Source of the DNA: Clostridia bacterium
GTDB taxonomy: Bacteria; Bacillota_A; Clostridia; Christensenellales; Aristaeellaceae
Assembly: GCA_017399225.1 (NCBI GenBank)
Contig: JAFQEB010000028.1
Coordinates: 1 to 21,004, forward strand
Direction of reading: 5' to 3'
DNA length: 21,004 nucleotides
Both the position numbers and the translations under genes were made by a program. Under the pieces are notes generated by a model. That model worked only from the letters and a program-made list of their open reading frames with translations. It ran no database searches and had not been told where the DNA came from. Below, piece after piece: positions 13,099-20,434 of the stretch. The first letter of the stretch is position 1, and every line of letters begins with the position of its first letter.

Positions 13099-14241
13099 TC
13101 AGCCCAGGAGTTCGGCGGCCTTGACCATCCGGTCGGCGATGGCCACGCCGAAGGGGCAGCGGCTCTCGCAGCTCCGGCAGCCGATGCAGGCCGAGGCCTT
13201 CACGGGCAGCAGGCGATAATGGTCGCGCAGGGAGGAGGGGACCTCCGCCTGCATCACCGCCAGATCGTAGAGCTTGCCCACCATGGCGATGTCGATGTCC
13301 ATGGGGCAGGGCTTGCAGTGGCCGCAGTAGGTGCACTGGCCGGAATAGGCGTGCCTGGGCGCCCCGGCCAGGACGGAGGCGTAGTCCTTTTCCGCCCCGG
13401 AGGCGGTTTCGTAGCGCACGGCCTCGTCGATCTGTTCCAGCTCGCTGAAGCCGACCATCACGGAGGCCACGGCCGGGCGGGTCAGGCAGTAATGCAGGCA
13501 CTGGATGGGCGTCAGCGCCACGCCGAAGGGGGAGCGCTTTGCGTCAAACAGCCGGCCGCCTGCGTAGCCCTTCATGACCGTGATGCCCACGTCCCTCTGC
13601 TCGCACAGCTGGTAGAGGGCCACGCGCTCCGGGGAGATGCCGTCCACGGCGGTGGAGAAGTCCTCGCCGAAGTACACCTCCGCATCGCCGTTGACCGGCA
13701 GCATGTCAAAGGCCGGATTGACGCTGAAGAGCATCGTGTCGATGATCCCGGATTCCGCCGCCATGCGGGCGATTTCCGGGTTGTGGGTGCTCATGCCGAT
13801 GTGGCGGATGCGGCCCTGGCGCTTCAGCTGATGCACATAGGCGAGGAATTCGCCGGAGACGATGGCGTTCCAGTCCTCCGCCTGGTCGACGTAGTGGATC
13901 ATGCCCAGGTCGATGTAGTCCGTGCGGAAGCGCTCCAGCATGTCCTCAAAGGCAGCCTTTACCTCCGGCAGCTTGCGGCTGCGGACGTACTGCCCGTCCT
14001 GCCAGGTGGAGCCGATATGCCCCTGGATGATCCACCTTTCGCGTCGTCCTTCAATGGCTGCGCCGATGTTGGAGCGCACGTTGGGCTCAGACATCCAGCA
14101 GTCCAGGATGTTGATCCCCTGCTGCTCGCAGTGGTCGATGAGCGCGCGGCACTCCTCCGGCGAACGGCGCTCCAGCCATTCTGCCCCCAGGCCGATCTGG
14201 GAAACCATCAGGTTCGTTCTGCCAAGCCGGCGGTATTGCAT
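13099..14241 (-). CDS. Divergent aldo/keto reductase with two C-terminal 4Fe-4S motifs
   Basis: The 380-residue protein has the same plan as the reductase two genes downstream: AKR barrel (1-290), then C303, C306, C309, C312-Pro and C352, C355, C358, C362-Pro. The N-terminal parts align without gaps. Asp47 is kept (ILDCWMSE) and the His of the tetrad is kept (His116 in MIHYVD), but Tyr52 is Glu and Lys75 is His (QGHIGS). Without Tyr and Lys, normal AKR hydride-transfer chemistry is doubtful, so it may carry out another reaction or act as an electron-transfer partner. GGGAGGT precedes the ATG at 14241. It is the first gene of the operon and is divergent from the branching enzyme. Confidence 0.9.
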   Translation of the reverse strand: MQYRRLGRTNLMVSQIGLGAEWLERRSPEECRALIDHCEQQGINILDCWMSEPNVRSNIGAAIEGRRERWIIQGHIGSTWQDGQYVRSRKLPEVKAAFEDMLERFRTDYIDLGMIHYVDQAEDWNAIVSGEFLAYVHQLKRQGRIRHIGMSTHNPEIARMAAESGIIDTMLFSVNPAFDMLPVNGDAEVYFGEDFSTAVDGISPERVALYQLCEQRDVGITVMKGYAGGRLFDAKRSPFGVALTPIQCLHYCLTRPAVASVMVGFSELEQIDEAVRYETASGAEKDYASVLAGAPRHAYSGQCTYCGHCKPCPMDIDIAMVGKLYDLAVMQAEVPSSLRDHYRLLPVKASACIGCRSCESRCPFGVAIADRMVKAAELLG

Positions 14242-14277
14242 GGGATGACCTCCCTTGTCAAAGCTTCATTTCTATCT

Positions 14278-14306
14278 ATTGTATCACATCAAAGGCCGCA
14301 TGGGAA
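14278..14306 (-). promoter_or_regulatory. Promoter of the AKR-ATPase-AKR operon
   Basis: On the minus strand TTCCCA (14306-14301), 17 bases, TACAAT (14283-14278), about 37 bases before the ATG. Confidence 0.5.
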
Positions 14307-14340
14307 GAGGAAGGGGACAGGAATCGCCACATCTTGCATC

Positions 14341-14369
14341 TTGCCCTTTGGTCAAAACAGGAGTATAAT
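14341..14369 (+). promoter_or_regulatory. Promoter of the branching enzyme gene
   Basis: TTGCCC (14341-14346), 17 bases, TATAAT (14364-14369), about 24 bases before the ATG at 14393. The -10 is perfect. Confidence 0.7.
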
Positions 14370-14392
14370 ACGGATACGGAGGTGTTCGATAC

Positions 14393-16639
14393 ATGTATAA
14401 GATTCTTGAATACAACCCCCAGCTTATCGACTTTTCCGGCGACATCGAGCTGCGCATGTCCCTGTACCGGGATACGAAGAAGCGCATCCTGGGCGAAACG
14501 GCCACGCTGAACGAGTTCGCCAATGCGTATAATTATTATGGCTTCCATCCCGCGGACGGCGGCTGGTATTACCGTGAATGGGCCCCCAGCGCCTACCAGC
14601 TGTACCTGATGGGCGACTTCAACGGCTGGAACCAGACCAGCCATCCGCTGAAGAAGATCGGCGATGGCAACTGGGAGATCTTCCTGCCGGGTGAAAATGC
14701 CCTGTGGGATGGCTGCAAGGTCAAGACAGTGGTGGACTACAACCTCACCCGCACCGAGCATATGCCCCTCTACGCTCGCCGCGTGGTGCAGGACAAATCA
14801 ACGGTGACCTGGTGCGCTGAGGTGGTGGATGAGCGCAAGGCCTTCGCCTGGACGGACGCTGATTTCGCCGGCGAGGACAGCCTGTACATCTACGAGGCCC
14901 ATGTCGGCATGGCCCAGGAGGAGGGCCGGGTGGGCACCTACCGCGAGTTTGCCGATTACACCCTGCCCCATGTGAAGAAGGCCGGCTACAACGCCATCCA
15001 GCTCATGGCCATCATGGAGCATCCCTATTACGGCTCCTTCGGTTATCAGGTGTCCAATTTTTACGCCGCCTCCAGCTGGTTCGGCAAGCCCGAGGATTTG
15101 AAGTACCTGGTCAACAAGGCCCACGAGATGGGCATCCGCGTGCTGCTGGACGTGGTGCACTCCCACGCGGTGAAGAACACCGCCGAGGGCATCAACATGT
15201 TCGACGGCACCACCTGGCAGTTCTTCCACGACGGCGAGAAGGGCGATCACCCCGCCTGGGGCACCAAGTGCTTCGACTACGGCAAGACCGGCGTGCTGCA
15301 CTTCCTGCTGTCCAACCTGAAGTTCTGGATGACCGAGTACCACTTCGACGGCTTCCGCTTCGACGGCATCACCTCCATGCTCTACCACGATCATGGCCTG
15401 GGCACGGATTTTGACAACAACAGCAAGTATTTCTCCTACAACACCCACACTGAGGCCATCACCTACCTGCAGCTGGCTAACGAGCTGATCCGCCAGGTGA
15501 ACCCCAGGGCCATCACCATCGCCGAGGATATGTCCGGTATGCCCGGCATGTGCCTGCCCATCGAGGAGGGCGGCATCGGCTTTGACTACCGCCTGGGCAT
15601 GGGCCTGCCGGATATGTGGATCCGCACGGTGAAGTCCACCCGGGACGAGGACTGGGACGTGGGCAAGATGTGGGGCGAGATGTGCCTGCGCCGCCCGGGC
15701 GAGGGCACCGTCTCCTACGTCGAGAGCCACGACCAGGCGCTGGTAGGCGACAAGACGATGATCTTCCGCCTGGCCGACGCCGCCATGTACACCGACATGG
15801 AGAAGTCCACCCACAACCCCGTCATCGACCGCGCCGTCGCCCTGCACAAGATGATCCGCCTGTTCACCCTGGCCGCCGGCGGCGAGGCATACCTGAACTT
15901 CATGGGCAATGAGTTCGGCCATCCGGAGTGGATCGACTTCCCCCGCGAGGGCAACGGCTGGTCCTTCCACTACTGCCGCCGCCAGTGGAGCCTCAAGAAC
16001 AACGGCCTGCTGAAGTACCAGTGGCTCAACGACTTTGACGAGGACATGGTGAAGCTCACCAAGGCTCACCGCATCTTCGACCAGCGCATGGGCGATCTGC
16101 GCCTGCATGACGGCAAGGTGCTGGTCTTCTACCGGAACGGCCTGCTCTTTGCCTTCAACTTCCATCCCTCCCAGTCCATGACCGACGTGGTGGTGCCCGT
16201 GCCCGTCCGTGCGGATTACACCGTGGCCCTGTGCTCGGATGATGAGAAGTATGGCGGCCAGCAACTGGTGGAGCATATGCGCTACCCCGTCCAGGACGTC
16301 GACGGCAAGCCCTGCATCATGCTGTACCTGCCGGCCCGCACCGCCGTGGTGCTGCAGGAGGGAGAGCCTGTGCCGGAGAAGTCCAAGCGTACCCGTAAGA
16401 CCGCCGCGAAGAAGGCGGAAGAGGCCCCTGCTGCCGAGGCCGTGCCGGAGAAGCCCAAGCGCACCCGTAAGACCGCCGCAAAGAAGGCGGAGGAAGCCCC
16501 TGCCGCCGAGGCTGCACCGGAGAAGCCCAAGCGCACCCGTAAGACTGCCGCAAAGAAGGCGGAGGAAGCTCCTGCCGCCGAGGCCGTGCCGGAGAAGCCC
16601 AAGCGCACCCGGAAGACCGCTGCGAAGAAGGCGGAATAA
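14393..16639 (+). CDS. glgB: 1,4-alpha-glucan (glycogen) branching enzyme with Lys/Ala/Pro-rich repeat tail
   Basis: This GH13 enzyme makes alpha-1,6 branches in glycogen in the cytoplasm. It is the eukaryote-like type rather than the E. coli GlgB type. A CBM48 domain (about 50-150, including YYREWAPSAYQLYLMGDFN) is followed by the barrel: YEAHVGM near 183, LLDVVHSHA, nucleophile Asp324 in GFRFDGI, acid/base Glu378 in TIAEDMSG, and the HD motif with Asp447 in VESHDQ. The all-beta C-domain ends near 655. Residues 660-748 are an extra tail of nearly four 24-residue repeats, basic and Ala-rich like histone H1 or AlgP tails, not part of known branching enzymes. GGAGGT lies nine bases before the ATG. 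No other glycogen gene is adjacent. Confidence 0.93.
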   Translation: MYKILEYNPQLIDFSGDIELRMSLYRDTKKRILGETATLNEFANAYNYYGFHPADGGWYYREWAPSAYQLYLMGDFNGWNQTSHPLKKIGDGNWEIFLPGENALWDGCKVKTVVDYNLTRTEHMPLYARRVVQDKSTVTWCAEVVDERKAFAWTDADFAGEDSLYIYEAHVGMAQEEGRVGTYREFADYTLPHVKKAGYNAIQLMAIMEHPYYGSFGYQVSNFYAASSWFGKPEDLKYLVNKAHEMGIRVLLDVVHSHAVKNTAEGINMFDGTTWQFFHDGEKGDHPAWGTKCFDYGKTGVLHFLLSNLKFWMTEYHFDGFRFDGITSMLYHDHGLGTDFDNNSKYFSYNTHTEAITYLQLANELIRQVNPRAITIAEDMSGMPGMCLPIEEGGIGFDYRLGMGLPDMWIRTVKSTRDEDWDVGKMWGEMCLRRPGEGTVSYVESHDQALVGDKTMIFRLADAAMYTDMEKSTHNPVIDRAVALHKMIRLFTLAAGGEAYLNFMGNEFGHPEWIDFPREGNGWSFHYCRRQWSLKNNGLLKYQWLNDFDEDMVKLTKAHRIFDQRMGDLRLHDGKVLVFYRNGLLFAFNFHPSQSMTDVVVPVPVRADYTVALCSDDEKYGGQQLVEHMRYPVQDVDGKPCIMLYLPARTAVVLQEGEPVPEKSKRTRKTAAKKAEEAPAAEAVPEKPKRTRKTAAKKAEEAPAAEAAPEKPKRTRKTAAKKAEEAPAAEAVPEKPKRTRKTAAKKAE
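16370..16639 (+). repeat. 72-bp in-frame tandem repeat encoding the basic tail
   Basis: Units start at 16370, 16442, 16514 and 16586; three are full 72-bp copies and the fourth stops after 54 bp with the stop codon. Each encodes PEKPKRTRKTAAKKAEEAPAAEA with few changes (first unit has KSK, third starts with Ala). The DNA copies differ at wobble positions yet keep the protein nearly constant, which suggests selection on the peptide or gene conversion. Confidence 0.95.
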
Positions 16640-16650
16640 TCAAATGAACA

Positions 16651-16691
16651 AGTGCTGCTGCAGTCAGACCAGACCGCAGCAGCACTTTTTT
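16651..16691. terminator. Strong terminator hairpin
   Basis: AGTGCTGCTGC (16651-16661) pairs with GCAGCAGCACT (16676-16686) over a 14-base loop, followed by six T. It ends the branching enzyme message and sits right behind the stop codon of the convergent exporter gene. Confidence 0.88.
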
Positions 16692-17590
16692 CATGCTTTG
16701 ATTTTTGTCGGTTCCTTCTCCTTGGGGGTCAGCTCGTTCCAAAGCGTTGCGCCCAGCAGCAGCACGGCGCCGATCAGCTGCCCCCACGTCAGGGGCGCTT
16801 CCTGCAGGGCGAAGGCGGAGATCAGCACAGCCACCAGCGGATCGATGTAGGAAAGGATCGCCGCCTTCTGCCCGGGCAGCTCCTTCAGGGAGGGGAAGTA
16901 CATCACATAGGCCAGGCCTGTGTGTACCAGGCCGACCACCAGCAGGCAGAGCCAGCCTTTGGCGTCCATGCCGGAAAGGCTCATGCCGCCGGTCAGGGCC
17001 ACATAGGGCAGGAGGGTCACGATGGCCGCCAGGAACTGCAGCAGCGTCCTGTGCAGGCCCTCCACGCCCCGGATGAACTTGTTCAGCAGCATCACCGTCG
17101 CGTAGAACACCGCAGCCCCCAGGCCGAGGAGGATGCCCAGCAGGTCGTTGCGCTCGCCTGCTGCCTCCTCCGGCGCGCCGAGACAGGTGATCAGCACCAT
17201 GCCCAGCACCGACAGGAGGAAGCAGATGATCTGCCGACCGGTCATCTTTTCCCGGAAGAGCAGCGGACATGCCGCCATCACGATCACCGGGGCAAAGTAG
17301 TAGCTGATGGTGCCCAGGGCGATGGAGGTGTTTTCGTAGGCTTCAAAGAGCAGGATCCAGTTGACGCCCATCGCTGCTCCGGAGAGGAGCAGCAGGGGCA
17401 GCTGCCTGCGGATCGTGCGCAGAGGGATCCTCTGCCGGGTGACGAGCAGCACGCCGCCCAGCAGCAGTGCGCCCAGGATCGCCCGGTACAGCGCCAGCTC
17501 CCCGGAGGAGACGGGGATGAATCGCTTGAACAAGCCTACCGTGCCAAAGATGACCATGGAGGAGATCAGCATCAGCCGTGCGCGCTTCAT
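16691..17590 (-). CDS. EamA-family (DMT superfamily) transporter
   Basis: The 299-residue membrane protein has about ten hydrophobic helices in two EamA halves. The first is about 5-130 (FGTVGLFKRFIPVSSGELALYRAILGAL, then NWILLFEAYENTSIALGTISYYFAPV). The second is about 147-280 (AVFYATVMLLNKFIRG, then YVMYFPSLKELPGQKAAILSYIDPLVAVLIS). The repeated pattern of a polar kink plus PxxA/xL helix is typical of drug/metabolite exporters. Members export amino acids, nucleobases or other small metabolites; substrate unknown. The ATG at 17590 has GAGGT nine bases upstream. Two earlier in-frame ATGs (17611, 17638) lack a site, and the second overlaps the promoter. The last residues are Lys-rich and cytoplasmic. 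Confidence 0.9.
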   Translation of the reverse strand: MKRARLMLISSMVIFGTVGLFKRFIPVSSGELALYRAILGALLLGGVLLVTRQRIPLRTIRRQLPLLLLSGAAMGVNWILLFEAYENTSIALGTISYYFAPVIVMAACPLLFREKMTGRQIICFLLSVLGMVLITCLGAPEEAAGERNDLLGILLGLGAAVFYATVMLLNKFIRGVEGLHRTLLQFLAAIVTLLPYVALTGGMSLSGMDAKGWLCLLVVGLVHTGLAYVMYFPSLKELPGQKAAILSYIDPLVAVLISAFALQEAPLTWGQLIGAVLLLGATLWNELTPKEKEPTKIKA

Positions 17591-17628
17591 GACAGGAATA
17601 CCTCGCTTCATCTGGAGTGAATATGCAC

Positions 17629-17657
17629 ATTCTATCATCCAATGGAATTGCGTTCAA
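17629..17657 (-). promoter_or_regulatory. Promoter of the EamA transporter gene
   Basis: On the minus strand TTGAAC (17657-17652), 17 bases, TAGAAT (17634-17629), about 39 bases before the chosen ATG. Confidence 0.65.
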
Positions 17658-17813
17658 GGGCTGGCAGACGGAAATGCACAGGAAGTGCAGCGGGGACAAG
17701 GGGACGGAAAAGCTGATCTTCCTGCTGCGGCATGAAGGTGGTGGATGCGTTGTGAATGATCAGGAATAGAGCGGAACTGCAAGGGGGTCAAGGATTGCTG
17801 TTTTCTGTACGGC

Positions 17814-17846
17814 TGTGATGGATGTTGGGTGGAAAACTTGAATTTG
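17814..17846 (+). repeat. 33-bp dispersed repeat, copy 3
   Basis: TGTGATGGA, 11 bases, AAACTTGAATTTG. The nine-base and thirteen-base blocks are identical to copy 1 (299-331, opposite strand), and the spacing is the same; the middle 11 bases have diverged. It marks the left side of a gene-free block that runs to about 18483. From 17658 to 17813 I see nothing recognisable. Confidence 0.55.
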
Positions 17847-17892
17847 TGGAGATTCTTTTCTTCTGCAAGGCTGGATTGTTTTGCCGCAGGTG

Positions 17893-18070
17893 GCCGCTTT
17901 CGCGCGTCGAAAGCGGCGCAAAGCCGCCGGGGGGAAAGCAAAATGGTGCTTTCCCCCCGGGCCCCCCTCTTTTCCCTATGAGTTGTCTGCTTTGCGGCTG
18001 CGGTGCTGGGCGGCTCGGGTTGCAGAGGGTTTCTCTGAATTTCCGCTTCCAGCGGAAGAAACCCTCTGCA
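17893..18070. repeat. Cluster of three perfect long hairpins in non-coding DNA
   Basis: Hairpin 1 is GCCGCTTTCG/CGAAAGCGGC (17893-17902/17908-17917, 5-base loop). Hairpin 2 has a perfect 14-bp stem, CCGGGGGGAAAGCA/TGCTTTCCCCCCGG (17927-17940/17947-17960, 6-base loop). Hairpin 3 has a perfect 14-bp stem, TGCAGAGGGTTTCT/AGAAACCCTCTGCA (18021-18034/18057-18070), with a second stem TTCCGC/GCGGAA inside. Reading frames across it are low-complexity and differ between strands, with no ribosome site, so I regard it as non-coding. It could be a structured RNA, a mobile repeat or a transcription stop zone. Confidence 0.6.
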
Positions 18071-18167
18071 AATTCGCCGCAACAGTTCCTTTGCGGGCTG
18101 TACTGCAGCCGCTGGGGGCTGGCGGTGTGTTCGCTGTACTTTGCTTTGTTGGCTGCGGCTTAAGGCA

Positions 18168-18262
18168 GCCAAAAGGCTCCCTCTCGAGGGAGCTGTCGCC
18201 GTAAGGCGACTGAGGGAGTATGCGCAAGCCTCTTTACGGACTACCCCCAAAGGCTTCCTATT
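18168..18262 (+). repeat. Dispersed intergenic repeat (GGCTCC type), copy 2
   Basis: GCTCCCTC/GAGGGAGC (18176-18183/18186-18193) and GTCGCC/GGCGAC (18195-18200/18205-18210) form two hairpins, followed by TGAGGGAG, ATGCGC, GGACTACC, CAAAGG and TTCCTATT. The same order of blocks is seen at 4-122, and the hairpin arms recall the 143-290 element. Confidence 0.6.
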
Positions 18263-18271
18263 CTACAACCC

Positions 18272-18308
18272 CCAATTTGTCGAGCATCCCATATATTCGC
18301 CGGATGCT
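18272..18308 (+). repeat. CCAATTTGTCGAGCA motif overlapping a hairpin
   Basis: CCAATTTGTCGAGCA (18272-18286) matches 6113-6127 exactly. Its last bases are also the left arm of AGCATCC/GGATGCT (18283-18289/18302-18308), which resembles the terminator at 6219-6244, including the CCGGATGCT arm. It closes the gene-free block on the right. Confidence 0.45.
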
Positions 18309-18368
18309 TGTCTCTTCTTGCCGCAGGATACACAGACCCACAAGCACGCTCTCCAGCGGGCGAGTCCC

Positions 18369-18398
18369 TTGACAAGCCCATGACCATTGTTGTAAAAT
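18369..18398 (+). promoter_or_regulatory. Promoter of the SHOCT-like membrane protein gene
   Basis: TTGACA (18369-18374), 18 bases, TAAAAT (18393-18398). The leader to the ATG at 18484 is about 80 bases. Confidence 0.7.
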
Positions 18399-18483
18399 AA
18401 TTATTACATGATTGCGTTGAAGGCCTCCGGGAGTATCGAGTCATACCGGCGGGCCTTGCGCTGCACGAAAGGAAGAAATACAT

Positions 18484-20115
18484 ATGAAGCGATGGTTCGT
18501 CCGGTACGGGCTGCTGATCTACCCCCTGCTGCTGGCAGGTCTGCTGCTGGCGGCGGTGCTGCTCACCGACAACGGCCTTGGCGACGTGGATAACCAATAC
18601 AGCCTGATGGCTGTGGTGCTGCCCCTGGGTCTTGCGGTGGTGTTCACGGGCCTGTCTCACGGCAAGGCGGGCCGGGGCAGCGCTGTGCTGGGTCTGCTGC
18701 TGGCCCTGGGGGCTGCAGCGAACACGGCGCGGATCGTCTACCGGCTTGGCGTTGACAGAAATATTCTCCTTGCCCGCGAGCTCCAATACAACTGCCTGTA
18801 CATGGGCAGCGTGACCCTGGGCGAAACGGAGATCCCCGGTGTGATCCTCTTTATGGCCCCTGCGGTGCTGCTGGTGGTGATCAGCGCTTTGGTGAGCCTC
18901 TTTGGCAAGAACCGAGTTCCGGTGTCGAAGGTCAGCTTCGGCAAGTGCATCCTGCGCTGCCTACCGCTGCTGGTGACGCTGGCGGCGCTGGGCCTTGGGC
19001 TGGCGACGATGATCACCGAGCAGAATCGGGTACGGCTGGAAGTCCGGCAGATCTGGGCGGTGCTGATGGCCCTGCCGATGCTGCTGACGCTGATGCTCCT
19101 GTGGACCTCCCATCGCCGGGGCAGCAAGGGTGCTGCGCTGTGGGCGGGCCTCTGCGCCCTGGTGCACGGCACGGTCGGCGTGCTGCTGATGATGTATATG
19201 GGCGGCCGGAGCTACCGGGGGGAAATCATCAACTTCCTGATGATCATGTCCCTTGCGGCAGCGCTGGCGGAGCTGATCTGCGCGCTGATGGCCCTGTGCA
19301 TGAAGCGGCCTGACGCTGCGAAGAGGGCGGCTGAGGCCGGCCGGTTCAACGGTGTGGCTTATGTTATCCCGGGCAATCAGACCACGGTCGCTTCCGCTTC
19401 GGCTCTGACCTGCGTGACGCAGCTGATGGCGCCTCGGCCTGCGCCTCAGCAGCCCGTACAGCGGCCCGCGCCCCAGCAGCCTGCACAGCGGCCTGCGTCC
19501 CAGCAGCCCGTACAGCGGCCTGCGCCTGCGCCCCAGCGGGCCAGCGCTGCGGCCTATGTGATCCCCGGCAGCGCAACGACCGATGTGCCCTCTGCCAGAG
19601 CGACCGGCGTGCCCCAGCAGCCTAACCGCGCGGCAAGTGCGATCCCGGCCAATGCGGCGGCAGCGCCGGCCCGTGCGGTGCAGCAGGCAGCGCAGGGCGT
19701 GATCCAGGGCGCTGAGCAGGCCAGCCGCCAGGTCAGCGAGATGCAGCAGGAGATTGAGCGCCTGCGTGCTCAGCTGGCGGAGAAGGAAGCCGCGGCTGCG
19801 CAGGCCTCCGCCCCGGTGGAGGAGCCCGTTGTCGAGGCGCCCACTGCCCCTGCCGAAGAACCCGCTGCCGAGGAGCCTGTTGCTCCTGTTGAGGAACCTG
19901 CTGCGGAGCCTGTGCCGGAAGAGCCTGCCCAGGAGACAGAAGCGCCGGCGGAAGCCCCGGAAGCTGCTGAGCAGCCTGCGGAGCCCGTATCCATGGAAAA
20001 CCTCACGGCAGAGCAGAAGGAGCGCATCGAGAAGCTCTCCCAGCTGCTGACCCAGGGTGTGATCGATCAGGACACCTATGCCTCGACCCTTGCGGCGATC
20101 GCCCGGGGCGAGTAA
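18484..20115 (+). CDS. Multi-helix membrane protein with Pro/Gln/Ala/Glu-rich tail and SHOCT-like C-terminus
   Basis: The 543-residue protein is not assigned to a named family. Residues 1-272 hold about eight hydrophobic helices (near 7-27, 41-57, 66-82, 118-138, 155-173, 188-206, 215-236, 246-270). The rest is cytoplasmic or extracellular low-complexity sequence: two YVIPG segments (around 297 and 358), RPAPQQPVQ nonapeptide repeats (318-347), a short coiled coil (about 400-440, MQQEIERLRAQLAEKEAAA), and a Pro/Glu/Ala stretch. Residues 506-543 (LTAEQKERIEKLSQLLTQGVIDQDTYASTLAAI) resemble a SHOCT domain, a short oligomerisation helix pair often at C-termini. GGAAG lies before the ATG. No neighbour gives its job; a scaffold or stress-related membrane protein is a guess. 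Confidence 0.85.
   Translation: MKRWFVRYGLLIYPLLLAGLLLAAVLLTDNGLGDVDNQYSLMAVVLPLGLAVVFTGLSHGKAGRGSAVLGLLLALGAAANTARIVYRLGVDRNILLARELQYNCLYMGSVTLGETEIPGVILFMAPAVLLVVISALVSLFGKNRVPVSKVSFGKCILRCLPLLVTLAALGLGLATMITEQNRVRLEVRQIWAVLMALPMLLTLMLLWTSHRRGSKGAALWAGLCALVHGTVGVLLMMYMGGRSYRGEIINFLMIMSLAAALAELICALMALCMKRPDAAKRAAEAGRFNGVAYVIPGNQTTVASASALTCVTQLMAPRPAPQQPVQRPAPQQPAQRPASQQPVQRPAPAPQRASAAAYVIPGSATTDVPSARATGVPQQPNRAASAIPANAAAAPARAVQQAAQGVIQGAEQASRQVSEMQQEIERLRAQLAEKEAAAAQASAPVEEPVVEAPTAPAEEPAAEEPVAPVEEPAAEPVPEEPAQETEAPAEAPEAAEQPAEPVSMENLTAEQKERIEKLSQLLTQGVIDQDTYASTLAAIARGE
19435..19524 (+). repeat. 27-bp in-frame tandem repeat
   Basis: Units of 27 bp begin at 19435, 19462 and 19489, with a partial fourth at 19516. 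They encode RPAPQQPVQ, RPAPQQPAQ, RPASQQPVQ and RPAP. Copies vary at third positions. Such Pro/Gln linkers often vary in copy number between strains. Confidence 0.9.
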
Positions 20116-20186
20116 GCGCGCGGCACGGCGGAACGTTTTTCCGGTGCTGGAAAGGAACGGCTTCCCCTGCCTTCCGCCAAGGTAAA

Positions 20187-20212
20187 AGAGGGCTGAGTTA
20201 GCTCAGCCCTCT
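20187..20212 (+). terminator. Terminator hairpin after the membrane protein gene
   Basis: AGAGGGCTGAG (20187-20197) pairs with CTCAGCCCTCT (20202-20212) across a 4-base loop. The T tail is weak, but the preceding A run and position fit termination. Confidence 0.7.
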
Positions 20213-20244
20213 TCTGCTGTATGGAAATATTTCCGCATTGCCCC

Positions 20245-20273
20245 TTGACAAAGGCGGCCCTTTTTGCTATGAT
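20245..20273 (+). promoter_or_regulatory. Promoter of the tRNA pair
   Basis: TTGACA (20245-20250), 17 bases, TATGAT (20268-20273) with TGC extension: a near-consensus promoter 26 bases upstream of tRNA-Thr, as expected for stable RNA. Confidence 0.85.
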
Positions 20274-20298
20274 AGTTGAGCTGGCATAGCCGGCGTAT

Positions 20299-20375
20299 GC
20301 CGATGTAGCTCAGTTGGCCAGAGCGACTGATTCGTAATCAGTAGGTCGCGGGTTCGAATCCCGCCATCGGCTCCA
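20299..20375 (+). tRNA. tRNA-Thr (anticodon CGT)
   Basis: A full cloverleaf is visible. The acceptor GCCGATG pairs with CATCGGC (20365-20371). The anticodon stem ACTGA/TCAGT encloses loop TTCGTAA with anticodon CGT (20333-20335), reading ACG threonine codons. The T arm contains GGTTCGAATCC. The discriminator T and an encoded CCA (20373-20375) follow. It is the first of two tRNAs behind one promoter. Confidence 0.95.
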
Positions 20376-20434
20376 CTTTTTATGAGGCCCAGCGCGATGT
20401 TTGCACCGGGATGGGCCGGATATGGGCCGGATAA

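Noticed and set aside
11148..13124. 658-codon plus-strand open frame
   Set aside because: It is antisense to two well-supported genes (reductase and ATPase); long antisense frames are expected at this G+C.
13081..14400. 439-codon plus-strand open frame
   Set aside because: Antisense to the first reductase of the operon, with no ribosome site and compositional bias only.
14798..16276. 492-codon minus-strand open frame
   Set aside because: Antisense shadow of the branching enzyme.
16370..16639. Possible CRISPR-like or minisatellite array
   Set aside because: The 72-bp period is in frame, has no spacers and is translated as part of the branching enzyme.
17822..18163. 113-codon plus-strand open frame over the hairpin cluster
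   Set aside because: No ribosome site; it runs through perfect inverted repeats, has other overlapping frames of similar length, and matches no family.
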